DNA of 64,000 bases from Diplocarpon mali (GCA_024741835.1 JAENRP010000014.1:640-64639), one strand, 5' to 3'. Shown: positions 44,281 through 56,389, counted from the stretch's first letter. Program-made: numbers and translations. The notes: generated from the letters alone by a model not told the origin.

Positions 44281-45356
44281 CTATAAAAAGGGGCAAAAGA
44301 CAACCGCGATACAGCAGTGAGAAGTTTGAAGTTATACTTCATAAAGAAATGCGTGCCATGCTGGTGAGCGTGCGTCATGTAATGATCTGCACACAACCAC
44401 CGTTTGAATCTGGACAAGTCCTAACAAGAAAACTACCAGAGCCATGCTGGGCTTGCCTCGACGTCTTTGAGAGCGTCGAGAGCGCAACCACGATTCACGA
44501 AGATCGAGTAATATCAAGCATTGCGCGTCTCTTAAAACCAAATCAACTCTGGATTGTTGTCTGAGAATGTCGGGCCTTCTCTGCTTCTACGCTCCACCTG
44601 ACCTGCACTTCCGTTGCCAGCCACTATCGCCAACTCACCGACTCTCCGAAGAATAGTCACTCATTCTACTTCTTACGCAAAATGGCCCACGTGCCTTGCC
44701 GCCGATCAACTCTTATTCATCTCGCGATGTATCCGGCCTTTCGAGGCACAAAATCTTGGAGCCGTGGCTGAGGTTGTTTGTTTGCATGAGGCATTTGAGG
44801 CATTTTCCGCTATTGCACGAACAAGCGAGAGATACTCAATAGCCAGCACAAAACAACCTTTTAACCTCACAACCATTTCCCAATCACCTCTCTGCCTAGA
44901 CGAAAAAGGGGGCGCAGCACTTATGCTCCAAGTACTCTACTATACTAGACTATCGGTGTTGCTGAGAATCGTTTGGTGCTCGGTGAGGGATTTCTTTGTG
45001 TAGAGCTCCAGCCTCCCCTTTCGAAGTCTGTCGGATTTGCAAGCACGAAGAGAGGAGCAATGAAGCCCGAGACTCGGCGCAGACTCATGGAGCTCGAATG
45101 TAAATGTTCATGTGATGGCCACTCGTCTTCATTTCTTCGAATAACGGTCAGATATAAGGAGACTTCGCCTATGTGGGCGCTTTGTGCTAACCTACAAATC
45201 CCCAAGACCAGCGAGAGCCTGCTGTTGCAGCATCTCAGCGCATATTTGTCTCGTCTTTCTTATCAACTCACTTGCTCTTAATCGGCACCCTCCTCGGCCC
45301 TAGACCTTGCTCATTCATCCCAGTTTGTTGCTAATTTATAATTAATTATCACCAAA
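44281..45356. other. Upstream region of the P-type ATPase
   Basis: About 1.1 kb. Open frames at 44349-44564, 44614-45003 and 44973-45281 are unconvincing. It must include the ATPase promoter and 5' UTR. Confidence 0.4.
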
Positions 45357-48300
45357 ATGGTCGACTTCAGTATGGAGAAGCAGCAGGCTGTACGCATTCA
45401 ATGGAACGAAGCCGATGTTGAGTCTGGTGAAGGAAGAGCCCATACCATTCTTCACCGCACGAGCTCCAACCTTTCCATAAACAGCGGGCATAGCAGACGA
45501 GGCTCCATTGATCCAGGCTCTATCCTGCCCATCCAGTATCGAAGTGTATCCTTTCAGATTGCTGAAAGCAAAGAAAAGAGTGCAACTGAGGTAAAAAGAG
45601 CGAAGGAATCTGCTGTGAAAGGTATAAATTCTACTATATTTTCTCTTCGCACAAGCTGACAGAGTTGTAGAGCTTGGGGACCTTGACTGGCATACAATAA
45701 CCCCCGATGACATCTATACTCGATTATCTAGCTCCCCATCTCAGGGTCTTTCTTCAGAACAAGCGACTAGACGCCTTAAGGAAGATGGAAAGAATGCCCC
45801 ATCAGCACCGCCAACCCATCACTTCCAGACAATTTTCGGTTATTTCTTCAAGGGGTTCGGGTCCATCCTGCTTGTGGGATCGATTCTTGTCTTCGTCTCA
45901 TGGAAGCCTCTTGGGAATCCTCCAGCGCAGGCCAACTTGGCACTTGCTATTGTTCTCCTGGCCGTATTCTTCATCCAAGCAGCTTTCAATGCCTGGCAGG
46001 ACTGGTCCTCATCCCGCGTTATGGCATCGATTACCACGATGCTACCAGATAGCTGTTTGGTCCTCCGAGATGGCGCAGCAGTGACCGTCATGGCTTATGA
46101 TATTGTCCCGGGTGACATAATGTTGATCAAGGCCGGCAACAAACTCTCAGCAGATGTTCGCTTTATCGAAATTTCGTCGGATGCAAAATTTGACAGGTCA
46201 ATCCTTACTGGTAAGTGAGCTAGCCACTACACTGGGAATCCACGACACTAAACATATCCCAGGCGAATCTGCTCCCCTACCCGGCACTGTCATGACTACA
46301 GATCTCAACTACTTGGAAACTCGATGCATCGGGCTACAAGGTACCCATTGTATTTCAGGAAGTGCTGTTGGCATCGTGGTCTCTACAGGAGACTCTACTG
46401 TCTTTGGAAAAATAGCTAAATTGGCAAATGCCCCGAAGAGCGGTCTGACTCCATTGGTATGTAATCAATCACGATTGCTCTCCACGCGTCCCCGGGCCTC
46501 TGAGACCTGAAGCGAAAGACCCATAGATAAATTTCCATGCTCTCAATTTTCAGAGATATGATACTAATGTCCCCGAAGGAAAAAGAGGTTCTGAACTTCG
46601 TCATAGTCATATGCTCGATCATGTTCGTTATGATTCTGATAGTCATTGTCGTCTGGTAAGCCACTTTCAAATGCCTGATCTGGAATTTGCAGCGCGTGGT
46701 TGATATGTTTAGGTCTGCATACTTGCGCAAGTCACACCCAGACTGGATCGATGTTCCCCTTCTCATTGTCGACTGTGTATCCGTCGCCATCGCATTCATT
46801 CCTGAAGGTCTGCCAATTGCTTTGACTGCATCACTTACTATTACGGCGAACATCATGCGCAAGAACAAAATCCTCTGCAAATCGCTTAAAACAGTTGAAA
46901 CTCTCGGATCTGTTAGTGTCATATGCTCTGACAAGACTGGTACTCTTACAAAGGTAACTTGACTGACCCCCTTCTTCCTTGACTGAAGCTAACTATGAAA
47001 GAATGAAATGTTTGTGACCGAGTGCAGTATTGGCACACACAACATGACCCCCGACTCGGCTCGAAAAGAGATCATGCTACCTGGGAGAAGAATGCAAGAA
47101 GGCAGGACCTCTAACGCTGTTGCCCAACTTCGAGCCGTCGCAGGGCTCTGCAACTCGGGAGAATTTGATGCAGCAACCTTAGACCTGCCGATCCACGAAC
47201 GAAAAATAAACGGGGATGCAACTGATCAAGCTTTGCTGAGATTCTCGGAGACTCTCGGTCCCGTTTCTGAAATTCGCCAGATGTGGAAGAAGACATTTGA
47301 GTTAGCTTTCAATAGTAAAAACAAGTATATGATCCGAACATTAGAACTTGTGCAGAAAGAAGGTGTCAGCATCGCTTTACCTGACTCAGAAGCAACTGTT
47401 TTCGGGCCCGAGGATACGTGGGTTGAGGTGTCCTAGTTCTGTGGACATGACTAACAGCTACCAGTCTTCTCATGATCAAAGGAGCTCCCGATATCCTTAT
47501 CGACCGATGCACAAAGTTTACCGATATGGATGGAGAGACGAAGACTCTTGACAACACCATCAGAGCTAAGGTTGAAGAAATCAAGAACGAATGGTCGGCT
47601 CAAGGAAAACGTGTCATCCTCCTGGCGCGGAAGACGATCTCTAAACAACAGATTAAGTCCGCAACGTCTTCGAGCCAATTTGAGGACGAGATCATGCATC
47701 ACGCTCGTACTGAAATTACCTTAGTCGGCATTGTTGGTATTATTGATCCACCTCGAGATGAGATCCCTTCGGTGGTGGATACGCTGAGAAGAGCTGGGAT
47801 TCGTATCTTTATGGTGAGTTCTCAATACGCCATCTCTGAGTTCTTACTGACTCTCTAGGTCACCGGAGATTTCGCTTTGACGGCTCAAGCTATCGCAGCA
47901 GAATGTGGCATCATCACCAATCCACCCCATTTGATCAACAATGTCTCAGCTCTTGTCCGAGACGATAATTTCTCTGTATCCGGCGAGTATATCCGAGACG
48001 ACAAAACCACCATACGTGTCCCCTCCCACAGCGACAGTAAAACTTCTATAACTATCAGCGGTCCGGAACTGATAGCGTTGAACGAGTACCAATGGGGACA
48101 GCTCTGCAAGTACGATGAGATTGTCTTTGCTCGTACCACACCCGAGCAGAAGCTGCGTATCGTCAGAGAGTTTCAGGGTAGAGATGAAATCGTCGCTATG
48201 ACCGGTGATGGAGTGAATGACGCCCCTTCTCTGAAAGCTGCTGACATTGGTATTGCCCTGGGCAGTGGGTCAGACATTGCCATTGAAGCCGCTGATATGG

Positions 48301-49106
48301 TCCTCCTCGAATCCTTCTCGGCAATTGTTGAAGCTGTCCAGTATGGCCGCGTTGTTTTCGACAACTTGAAAAAGACCATCGCATACCTCCTTCCAGCAGG
48401 TTCTTTTTCCGAATTCTGGCCCGTAATGACAAGCGTCCTCTTTGGTATTCCACAGATCTTGTCCTCCTTCCTTATGATTATCATCTGCTGCTTCACCGAC
48501 TGTGCAGCAGCGACTGTGCTCGCATACGAGGCCCCCGAGGCCGACGTCCTGTTGCGCAAACCTCGCAAGCCAAGAACCGACCGTCTTGTCGACTGGCAGT
48601 TAATTGTCCAGGCATACGGATTCATCGGTGTGGCCGAAACAGTATGCTCTTTCGCCATGTCGTATTGGTATCTCGAACGTCAAGCTATACCCTTCTCAAA
48701 GCTTTGGTTCAAGTATGGAAATCTCCCAGATACTATTGATCCCGATTATGCCGCTGGTCAGTACAATGTCGGATCGAGCATCTACTTCATCAACCTTGTA
48801 GTCATGCAATGGTTCTCCTTGATGTGTCTCCGGACCCGTCGCCTCTCCATTTTCCAGCACCCGCCGCTCTTCAACAAAATAACGCAGAATTGGTATCTCT
48901 TCCCTGCCATGGCATTCGCCCTCGTTATGGCCATCTTCTGGCTGTATGTTCCGAAATTCCATTCTGTGCTGGGAACTACTGAGGTCCCAGTCGAGCATTT
49001 CTTCATGCCGGCTGCGTTTGGTGTTGGGATACTCTTCTTGGACGAAGCGCGGAAATGGGGCGTGAGACGGTGGCCAGGAGGCTTGTTAGATCGATGTGCT
49101 TGGTAA
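45357..49106 (+). CDS. P-type ATPase, Na+,K+-ATPase alpha-like (type II)
   Basis: Cation-pumping P-type ATPase. Spliced model: join(45357..45621,45671..46210,46263..46456,46579..46655,46713..46953,47002..47417,47465..47813,47859..49106), 1109 aa; introns are 45-122 bp and every junction keeps phase. The N-terminus is Ser/Arg-rich and cytosolic. The actuator motif LTGES spans the exon 2/3 junction (about 269-272). M4 is AFIPEGLPIALTASLTI, and the phosphorylated Asp lies in CSDKTGTLTK near 431. KGAPDIL and VTGDFALTAQAIA are nucleotide-domain signatures, and TGDGVNDAPSLKAADIGIAL is near 807. M5-M6 read GSFSEFWPVMTSVLFGIPQI and LMIIICCFTDCAAATVLAYE. It resembles the fungal proteins grouped with animal Na,K/H,K-ATPases, not the yeast ENA pumps. 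Ion specificity is not predictable here because M6 differs from animal enzymes. No beta subunit gene is nearby. Confidence 0.93.
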
Positions 49107-49304
49107 TTTTTTTGGTAGAAGGTGTTATTTAAAGGACGATGAGCAAGGGTATGAGAGTCTACTTGTTGACCTGCGTTTATGATATTTAGGTCTCTGAAAT
49201 CATTGTATGAGGTTTTGATCCCCCTCTGAAAGCAATGTTCCCGGAGCCACCAATTTCATGTCATTTTCTACTTAGTCTCGACTGTCTGGCCAATGCTTCT
49301 ACTT

Positions 49305-50310
49305 TCAATCCGCGATAGCAAACCCATAGCTTCTCGTAGCCACAGCGTCTCCCATTACCTGAACTAGCAAATCCCCCCACCCATGCTTGAGAGGCCCGGC
49401 CAGTTCCATTTCTGCAATTCCTGCAGTCTCGTGAGCGAGAAGTGATTTATCAGGGCTCTTGGAAGTACCGAGAAAGTTGCACCGAACATATCGAAAGTAC
49501 GCGAAAGAAAAAGTTGTACCGTTTGAAATTCTGAGTTTCAAGAGGAATTAGCGGTGCTCTTGCCTATATTATCATACCATTGCCATCGCAAAGCTGGTTA
49601 CTGAATCGACAGGAAAATACAAGGCAAGAGGTAGAGGAAGAATAGCTTACCTTTAGCACCATGACCCCACTCGAAGAGAACAGACAACCCATATCAGATG
49701 AAAGCATCTCTACCAGGATCAGCTGTGACCTCGCCTTGAAGCTTTAATATTTGGATAGAACTGGGACTCGTGCTTTGGGTGATAGTTTACCATTCTTGAG
49801 ATCGTAGAGCGGTAGGCGCTTCTCTCTCCGCCGGGAAACGCAAAATGGAGATTGAAGATCAACCTGCCCAAATTCGGGTCTCTACCCGGTATCTGGAGGG
49901 GTTAGGTTCTTGGCTGTCACCGAAGTCGTTTATGTATACATCGTTGTAGGCATCGAGAGGTGCAGCTTCATAAACCGTGGTGATCTCAGTTGTAACAAAG
50001 ATGAGTATCGGAGGGAGAGGGACGCTGTCTTGGACACGACTCAATGTTCCAAAGCCACGGACCCAGGTTTTGAAACGGTGGAGGAGGTGCTTGATGTTAT
50101 CGCGATGGATGTGCATCTTCGATCTGAACTATTGTATCAAATCTAAATCGCTGGCTTCTGGGATGCTTTCGAGGGCGACAGGTTTCTTTGATGCAAAGTA
50201 GAAATCAGTTTCCGATGTGAATGGATTACGAAGAAAGTTCTGATCAATGATGCAGACTGCTTCTTCGCCAGCTTCTTTTGAAATATTTACTTGGAGCTTT
50301 TGGAAACGGA
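49305..50310 (-). pseudogene. Decayed unrecognised conserved-looking gene
   Basis: The minus strand carries a long protein-like path broken several times. From about 50300 it reads KLQVNISKEAGEEAVCIIDQ, FLRNPFTSETDFYFASKKPV to TAG at 50131-50129. It then continues in frame as MHIHRDNIKHLLHRFKTWVR, PPILIFVTTEITTVYEAAPL, DAYNDVYINDFGDSQEPNPS to 49859. A frame change gives LIFNLHFAFPGGERSAYRST and NYHPKHESQFYPNI. A second change gives KLQGEVTADPGRDAF, TGA at 49696-49694, and YGLSVLFEWGHGAK up to a GTAAGC donor. The last exon (49541-49305) includes FAYFRYVRCNFLGTSKSPDK, GPLKHGWGDLLVQVMGDAVA and ends SYGFAIAD. Both nonsense codons are C-to-T changes from CAG and CGA. No family is recognised. Confidence 0.55.
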
Positions 50311-50429
50311 GCTAGTCTACTCCGAGTCGCCGCAACCGCAAGCTCTGCGTTTTCGACCCGGAGCGACGGAAAACTCGCTCAAGGGAAACAAACACGCCTC
50401 TACAACACTGCAACTCTTCCTGGCCAACC

Positions 50430-52344
50430 ATGGCGTATCTAGAAGCAGAATACGATATGAAGCCAGACCTCGAAGCTATGTTTGATATGGCGACTATCTC
50501 GAACGAATTCAAGGCGGAAATGTGTATCAAGATTCTCAGTGAGACTGTAAGTTTCAAAGTCACTCTGCGGGTCATTAAACGCGTGATCTATACTAATCAG
50601 AAAGGAGCAGGAAGTTCCAAGACTGGAATGGCAGGTAAAGAAGACAGGCGACAAGATCTACGGGGAGATCAAGGATATCATTGTGCTGTTTGTCCAGGTA
50701 TATTCTTTGTTTACTTTACAATATTGCACAACTTTAGGTCTCCATCCCAACAGCACCATCACCACAACTTGAGCACATCACGGTCCTTCATGCATACACA
50801 CAGTCGCAAGCGCTGTCAGGGAAGAGTCCAAGAGCGGCCAGTGCTTGGTAGGCAAATCAATAGTCCTCAGTCTTGTAGCAGACGCGTCGATTCTATTGGT
50901 TAACTACCGATGCCGGAATACTGCCGCTACCCGAGCCCCTATTGACATGAGCCTTTGCAACCCAGCTTGGCTTTCCAGCGTCAATCACCACTTCATCTCT
51001 TTCATACAATTACCTCACTCCTCCAACAGACAAATTCAAAATTTGTGCCCCCAGGTCTTCACCTTTGAGATCTCCAAGCTGACTATCATTTACCTGCAGA
51101 CTTCTCCCGGCAGCTCCAAGTTCGAGTCAATCAGAGAGTTCTTGATCGAGTACAGCAAGTACTACCACACACTCCTCTTCAAATGGAAACACTACGGCTT
51201 GGTCAAGAACTACGTTGGACACCGCCTCCTGAGCCTCATGACCAGGCGCGGATTCTTGGATGATGAGCTTGCTCGGTATCTTCACTACGGGCTCGATTCC
51301 TGGGACGAACGCAAGGATGATTCGCAAGAGGGCGGGAGATCCTTCTGTAGCGTTGCGGTCCTTCCCCATGATACTGTTGCTAGTTTTGCACTTACCTCCT
51401 GCGACATCATTAGCACCACTCTGAAGCGCACCGATACCGCACGGGATATGTACGGCAAGGGCTTAGCCCTCGGCCGCGACACAGAGGTAGCACTTCAGGG
51501 ACACCTGGATCGTATCAAGTCTATATGGGACATGGACCATCCAGACAAGCCTCTCAACAGACAAGAAGTATACCTGAGAGAGAGGGAGCGTGTCCTTGAG
51601 ATTGTGGCAGAGGCGAAGATACTAGGGGACAGACATGAGGTATTCGAGGGCATGCCCAGCGGCTATTTGAAGAAGTTCCTCGACTGCTTTATCTTGGGCT
51701 TCTCGAGCGCTTACATCAGCGCCGAACTTTTCATTGAGGTGGCTTTTTCCGAGGAAATGGTAGGGTTCTCACCAATCCTTGACGCGCAGCGCATGGCTGA
51801 TAATCGAACTTAGATGAGCCATCGCTTCCCAGGATGGAACGGCTCATTCCGAGATGATCTTCTTGTCCACGAGCTCCAGCTGAGCAAGAAGCTAGGCCCA
51901 TTGTTCGGCGAGTTCAAGAGTCATCTTTTGAAGTACTTGAAGAAGATTCACTTCACCTGGGTAAGTGCAAATTTCCCTTTCCATCCTCCACACATCTGAC
52001 GCAGCATCAAGGGAAATCCACTGTTACGGGAACGCTTCCAGAGCGGTGAGCTCAATCTTCTGGACGAAAAGGCTATTTCTACCTTGATCGATGTTTTGGG
52101 CGTCGTTAGTAAGGACAAGGAGGGTTTTGGTCTCAAGCTCTTCCAGACAATCATCACACAATGCCGTGTTGCTCGCGTCGAGGAAGGACTCTACACAACT
52201 GCGCTCCAGCATCAGTTCGACTGCATCACCGTGAAAGGTTTCCCGGGAACCAAGGACTTGACCAAGCATGTCTCCCTGGATACCGTGAAGATGGGTCGTC
52301 CCGAGAAGGAGTTCATTGCGGCCAGGCTACCATCCTTCGCATGA
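50430..52344 (+). CDS. Hypothetical multi-exon protein, unrecognised
   Basis: Likely exons: 50430..50546 (MAYLEAEYDMKPDLEAMFDM...), 50611..50697 (EVPRLEWQVKKTGDKIYGEI...), one starting 50738 (VSIPTAPSPQLEHITVLHAY...), a large exon ending 51759, then 51814..51960 and 52012..52344. Introns at 50547-50610, 50698-50737, 51760-51813 and 51961-52011 keep phase. The junction between the exon starting 50738 and the large exon (somewhere within about 50848-51057) is unresolved: the frames differ and several acceptors are possible. The large exon carries ISKLTIIYLQTSPGSSKFES, FKWKHYGLVKNYVGHRLLSL and an acidic helical region. The C-terminus includes MSHRFPGWNGSFRDDLLVHE and ends FIAARLPSFA. It is probably soluble and helical, with no known motif. 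Confidence 0.6.
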
Positions 52345-55300
52345 TAGCCTCGCTGATAGTAAAAGACTAGCAATTGAACCATTTGATACACGATGCTTTG
52401 TTGCGACATTTGTATTACAATCAACTCGAGTCCTGATCACTCAAAAAACCATTTCAGCAATTTTTGGTGATTTCATAATCGACTTCGAGTATCTATCCAG
52501 ATTGAGTTTTGTCGTAATGAAAATAGAGGTTGGTTCTTAGTTGTGGACCGAAGCTTGTCAACTTCTAATCTAACTATATATCTGAGCTCCTCTTATAGGA
52601 GTGCTGCGTGGCCACTTCAGGGGCTCATTACATAAGCCAGTCCTCGGAGCCTGAGGCTCCTCAAAGCGCAACAAGTTTGTTATCGGAATCAGACCTGTAG
52701 TTTTACAGACTCGGGTCATCGAGTGCAGTATTTCTTGCTTAAATTACAACTCATAATACCTCTCGCATCTTCAGGAAGTTTACAAAAGATTTCCATCTTT
52801 CACCTACACCTAGAATGGCGAGTTCTGAAAAATAGTCGAGGGTATGCGACATATTTGGATACAGATGGGCGAGCCAGAATCTAGAAGTCAAGATCCCGAA
52901 ATGCGCTATGTGTTTGTGCGATTCGGCACGTAATTTGTAAGCTTGCCGCAAATCATCCATCCCAGAAACCAGAGACCCTTAAAAGAGCTTCATGATTCTT
53001 CATCAAGGTCCGCTTTTGGAAAATACCATGCTTCTTGAGTTTCCCCTGAGCGTTGATGTAAGCCTGATTCACTTTATAGAATGTTCCGCTGTGGCTCTCA
53101 GGCCTTCTTGTCGAGCTGGAAGGCGAACTTCGAACCTAGTCGCGAATAAAACAATGAAAATATCCTGACGTAGGATAAAAGGCGTGCCGCGCGGGAGAAA
53201 TGACAAGCCGGGCCAAGAGAAGGCAGTTTGTATGTTGGGAGCATGCCTTTGACAGCTGTCGCCCTCGTGTCGTCCGTTACTTCTTTGCTTTTATATCACC
53301 ACGTTGTCGAGAACTCAAGTTCATAGATGCTGACTGAGGATGGTGTGACTATGAAGGAGAAACTTCTATCGGCTGTCTAAATTTACCATTTCCGTCATTC
53401 CAGCCAAGTGATGCTCTCTACGTCTGTCCTCATCTCCGATTACATCTGTCCAAAAAAATCTCCCCCCTATCATGCTGCCCTATCTCGAAAATTCTTTGCG
53501 CAGATGCTGTGAACTAACCGGAACTTATCTGAGGAGATTTCTATACTTTTGCCACCGCATTGAGCGCTTTGGCATTCGGTTTTATCTCTTCTTTCAAGTT
53601 AGGGTCAGCACCGACGAGAGTGATAGTCGACCAAGAAGTAAGATGTGATGTCGACGAAAGACCGAGGAAGCAGATGAAGAAACGAGCGTGTCCTATGAGT
53701 AATAGTATGCGTGCGGCAAGTTTGCTGGCGTCAGAAGCTGCTAGAGTTATTTTGCCGGTGTAGATGCAGTGGATGTCTGAGTGAGCACATGGTGGTTCCT
53801 ATGACATGAGTCCTGCAGGCAAAATTGCTTTCTGAGCAAGAATATCCCCACCTGAGAAGCGCCGGTAGAGTACCAGCGAGCTTCTATGTGACTGACTTGC
53901 CAGACGTGCCGCAACAAATACCTGACTTACTCGGCGATCCTCCGTGAGATCAGCCATCGGATCACCGAGTCCTAAGACTACACCATGTAGGCCTACATTC
54001 AAATAGATGCATAGATTCTTTACCTCGCATGGCAGATTTTGCAGTATCCCTACAGTGCGTAACCTTCGGGACGGTTCGTTTGCGTCCTAGTTACTTGCCA
54101 CATTTGCGCCTCCTGCTATCGAGATATTTCAGAATCCCGTTGAAATCTCTGCGACAGTATCCTCCTCTTCGTCACCTTCTTTATTTGCTGACATCTTTAT
54201 GTTTATAGCAACTCAACGTGTCACTCGATGAAAGATATCACTCAGATGCTTTTCAAGGCCTTGGGCATCTGTCGTGAGCTCCAAAGAATAACCTAATGAC
54301 AGATATATTACAATAGCACGCTCGTTACTCGCTAAATTAGGTGCGGGTGATGCTTTCCATCTTCTCAGATAGACACTTCTCTGTATTCTGTTCTGAGACT
54401 GGCAAGTAACCCATCCACCATTTGGCCGCCTCTCTTTCTGTCCATCAGCTTCGCTCCGATGAATCTGTCGTGAATGTTATCCGAACATCTCTAATATCCG
54501 AAATTTATTTCCCCACAAGATGGTTTCTTCGCACTGGCGAGTATAATATTTCGCAATTACAACCAGCCCTTGGACCGTGATCTACGCCCGAAATTTAGTA
54601 TGATTGGAGTGCTTTGGCTCTAGTTAGCCGAGGGAAATGAAGACACTAGATGCTTTTTCTTTCAAATGTCAAAAACATTGGATAATACAAAAATTTCATA
54701 TGTTTTTAGCTATTTTCAAGTATGTGCAATTGATATGCCAACTAAGATCCGCTGTAGCTTACGGTTTTAGTATTCAAGGGAAGCGGGAAAAGTATCATCA
54801 TTTCTACTGGCTAGCTCAATCTTATCCAAGATAATTCTGGCGATTGGAATCAATATATTGCGTCATTATCGATGGAATAATCGAGCTCCAAATTATTATG
54901 GGGTAATGACCATATACGTGTGAGCCTATGAGATGATGCCAACTAAGGGGAACGGGATTGCGAGATCGACGAGAGTAATATCGACAGGACAAGCGTTTGA
55001 AGGGATGAAACTAGCACTTGGTATGAGATGTTTCTCGAGGCTGATTCGGGGCCTCAAATTTTCCATCTTTGAATTTGTTTCAGCAGTACTCGTCGGCTTT
55101 TGTTATCTTGCCGCTAGACAGGCCGGTTCACAAACCGAAGAAGAATCAAAACAGTACCTCAACGCAGAGGACGAATAATAGCTGGAGGAAGAAATCAAGA
55201 TGAGAAATATGGCGACGTAGACCACGGAGGGACTGGCTCTCACCCTTATATCTCTTCTTCAATAAGCACCCTAGGAAAATATAAGACGCCTGCGGTTGTT

Positions 55301-55914
55301 GGAGACACCCGAATTTTCTGCATCAATCATTCTTGATGTTTAAGACATCAGACGAGTGGAAATCTGAAGATCCTGTTCTGGGTACGCAAACAACCATAGT
55401 GGAAATCGACTTCACGATACACCTCCGTACGGACGAAGCCTTGACGTCTGCTCTAGCGCTGGCTACCTTGAGGCCGTGTCTCGACTATCTCAGTGGGAGA
55501 AATGAGAGAGCAGCTCGCATGTAAGAAATACCACAATCTAGTAACTCCTGATATTTTCATTCCAACCACCGTGCATCAAACCACGGCAAAACTCCGCTGA
55601 AAAATAAGAATCACGGCCATTTATGAAAGCAAGCGAGGTATTTCAAATAGCTCAAAACATTAAAGGATGCTTTTCAACCTTCAGAATCGGCAGAGCTAGG
55701 GGACCTTTCGTTTTTTCAAGTAAAATGGATCATCTCTCTAGCCATGCGGCACTGAGTGTCTGATTCTCGAAATTGTATCTTTCTTTCACTGGTCGTGGAA
55801 TCCTTTTTCCAATCTAGTAGGACTTTTAGTCCTGCTGTATGTGGGATGCAAAGAACCGGGATTTTATTACCATCGATGAACATTCTTGACAGATACTGCC
55901 CAAAACTCTTATTA
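52345..55914. other. Gene-poor stretch
   Basis: About 3.6 kb without a supported gene. Two plus-strand frames are the best candidates: 54933-55178 (81 codons, with a hydrophobic SIFEFVSAVLVGFCYLAA) and 55333-55524 (63 codons, EDPVLGTQTTIVEIDFTIHL). They could be pieces of one decayed gene. A short perfect inverted repeat GGAGCC-TGA-GGCTCC lies near 52647. Confidence 0.35.
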
Positions 55915-56169
55915 TGTTATAAGTAGGAATATGTTGCGCAGAGTAGGTGGAGGCTCCATCTATTCTGGAGAATCTCCACGTGATCGCGCTTAGTCATAGG
56001 AGCCCTGGAGAATCTCCACTATAGGACTATGCTTAGTCAGTAGATCTTCTGTTGATTTTCTTCATACTCCAAGAACTTATATAGAATATACAAGAATCTA
56101 TACATCTTCAACCCGATTGAGCGAGCCTCCTGTGCGACCCTCTAAGGCCCTCCATCCAACCGCACAACA
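55915..56169 (+). mobile_element. Probable solo LTR of a Copia-type retrotransposon
   Basis: A 255-bp block begins TGTTATAAG and ends CGCACAACA (TG...CA termini). It contains an imperfect direct repeat (CTGGAGAATCTCCAC... at about 55961 and again at about 56010, each followed by a variant of CTTAGTCA), a TATATAGAATATA stretch and the phrase CTTCAACCCGATTGAGCGAG seen towards the end of fungal Copia LTRs. Six bases after it, TATTGATCAGAGCG (56176-56189) resembles the initiator-tRNA-Met primer binding site TGGTATCAGAGC. No gag-pol follows and no second LTR was seen, so it is a relic or solo LTR. Confidence 0.5.
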
Positions 56170-56289
56170 GCATAATATTGATCAGAGCGAATGTAAAATA
56201 CCCAGGATTACAATTGGTCGCAGGCCAAGATCCACACAATTGTCTTGCTGTGCTATGTAAGGCGAGAACAACCACATTACAAGAGTTGA

Positions 56290-56386
56290 GGCTTCTGAAC
56301 GGGGAATTGAATCCCGGTCTCCTGCAATCTCAAAAGTTCCTATGCATAAGAGGCAGAAATGCTAGCCACTACACCAGTCTGGACGT
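56290..56386 (-). tRNA. tRNA-like sequence, Asp/Glu type, probably a pseudogene
   Basis: Read on the minus strand it has an A box TGGTGTAGTGGCTAGC (56377-56361 region) as in fungal tRNA-Asp/Glu, the anticodon-stem strands TTCTGC and GCAGGAGACC, and a B-box-like CGGGATTCAATTCC. Between the anticodon-stem strands lie about 27 nt (CTCTTATGCATAGGAACT...) instead of 7, so either an intron or an insertion is present. The two acceptor strands do not pair. It could be a degenerate tRNA or a tRNA-derived (SINE-like) head, located about 120 bp past the probable LTR. Confidence 0.4.
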
Positions 56387-56389
56387 CGT

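Noticed and set aside
47418..47464. Alternative donor for the ATPase intron before KGAPDIL (GTCCTA, giving a 35-bp intron)
   Set aside because: The GTGGGT donor at 47418 gives a 47-bp intron with correct phase and a CTAAC branch site, matching the other introns here.
48173..48658. Minus-strand ORF of 161 codons opposite the P-type ATPase
   Set aside because: Antisense shadow; the plus strand carries the conserved hinge and M5-M6 motifs.
53560..53763. Minus-strand hydrophobic frame overlapping this region that could be a small secreted protein
   Set aside because: No ATG or signal-peptide start could be placed; composition alone is not enough.
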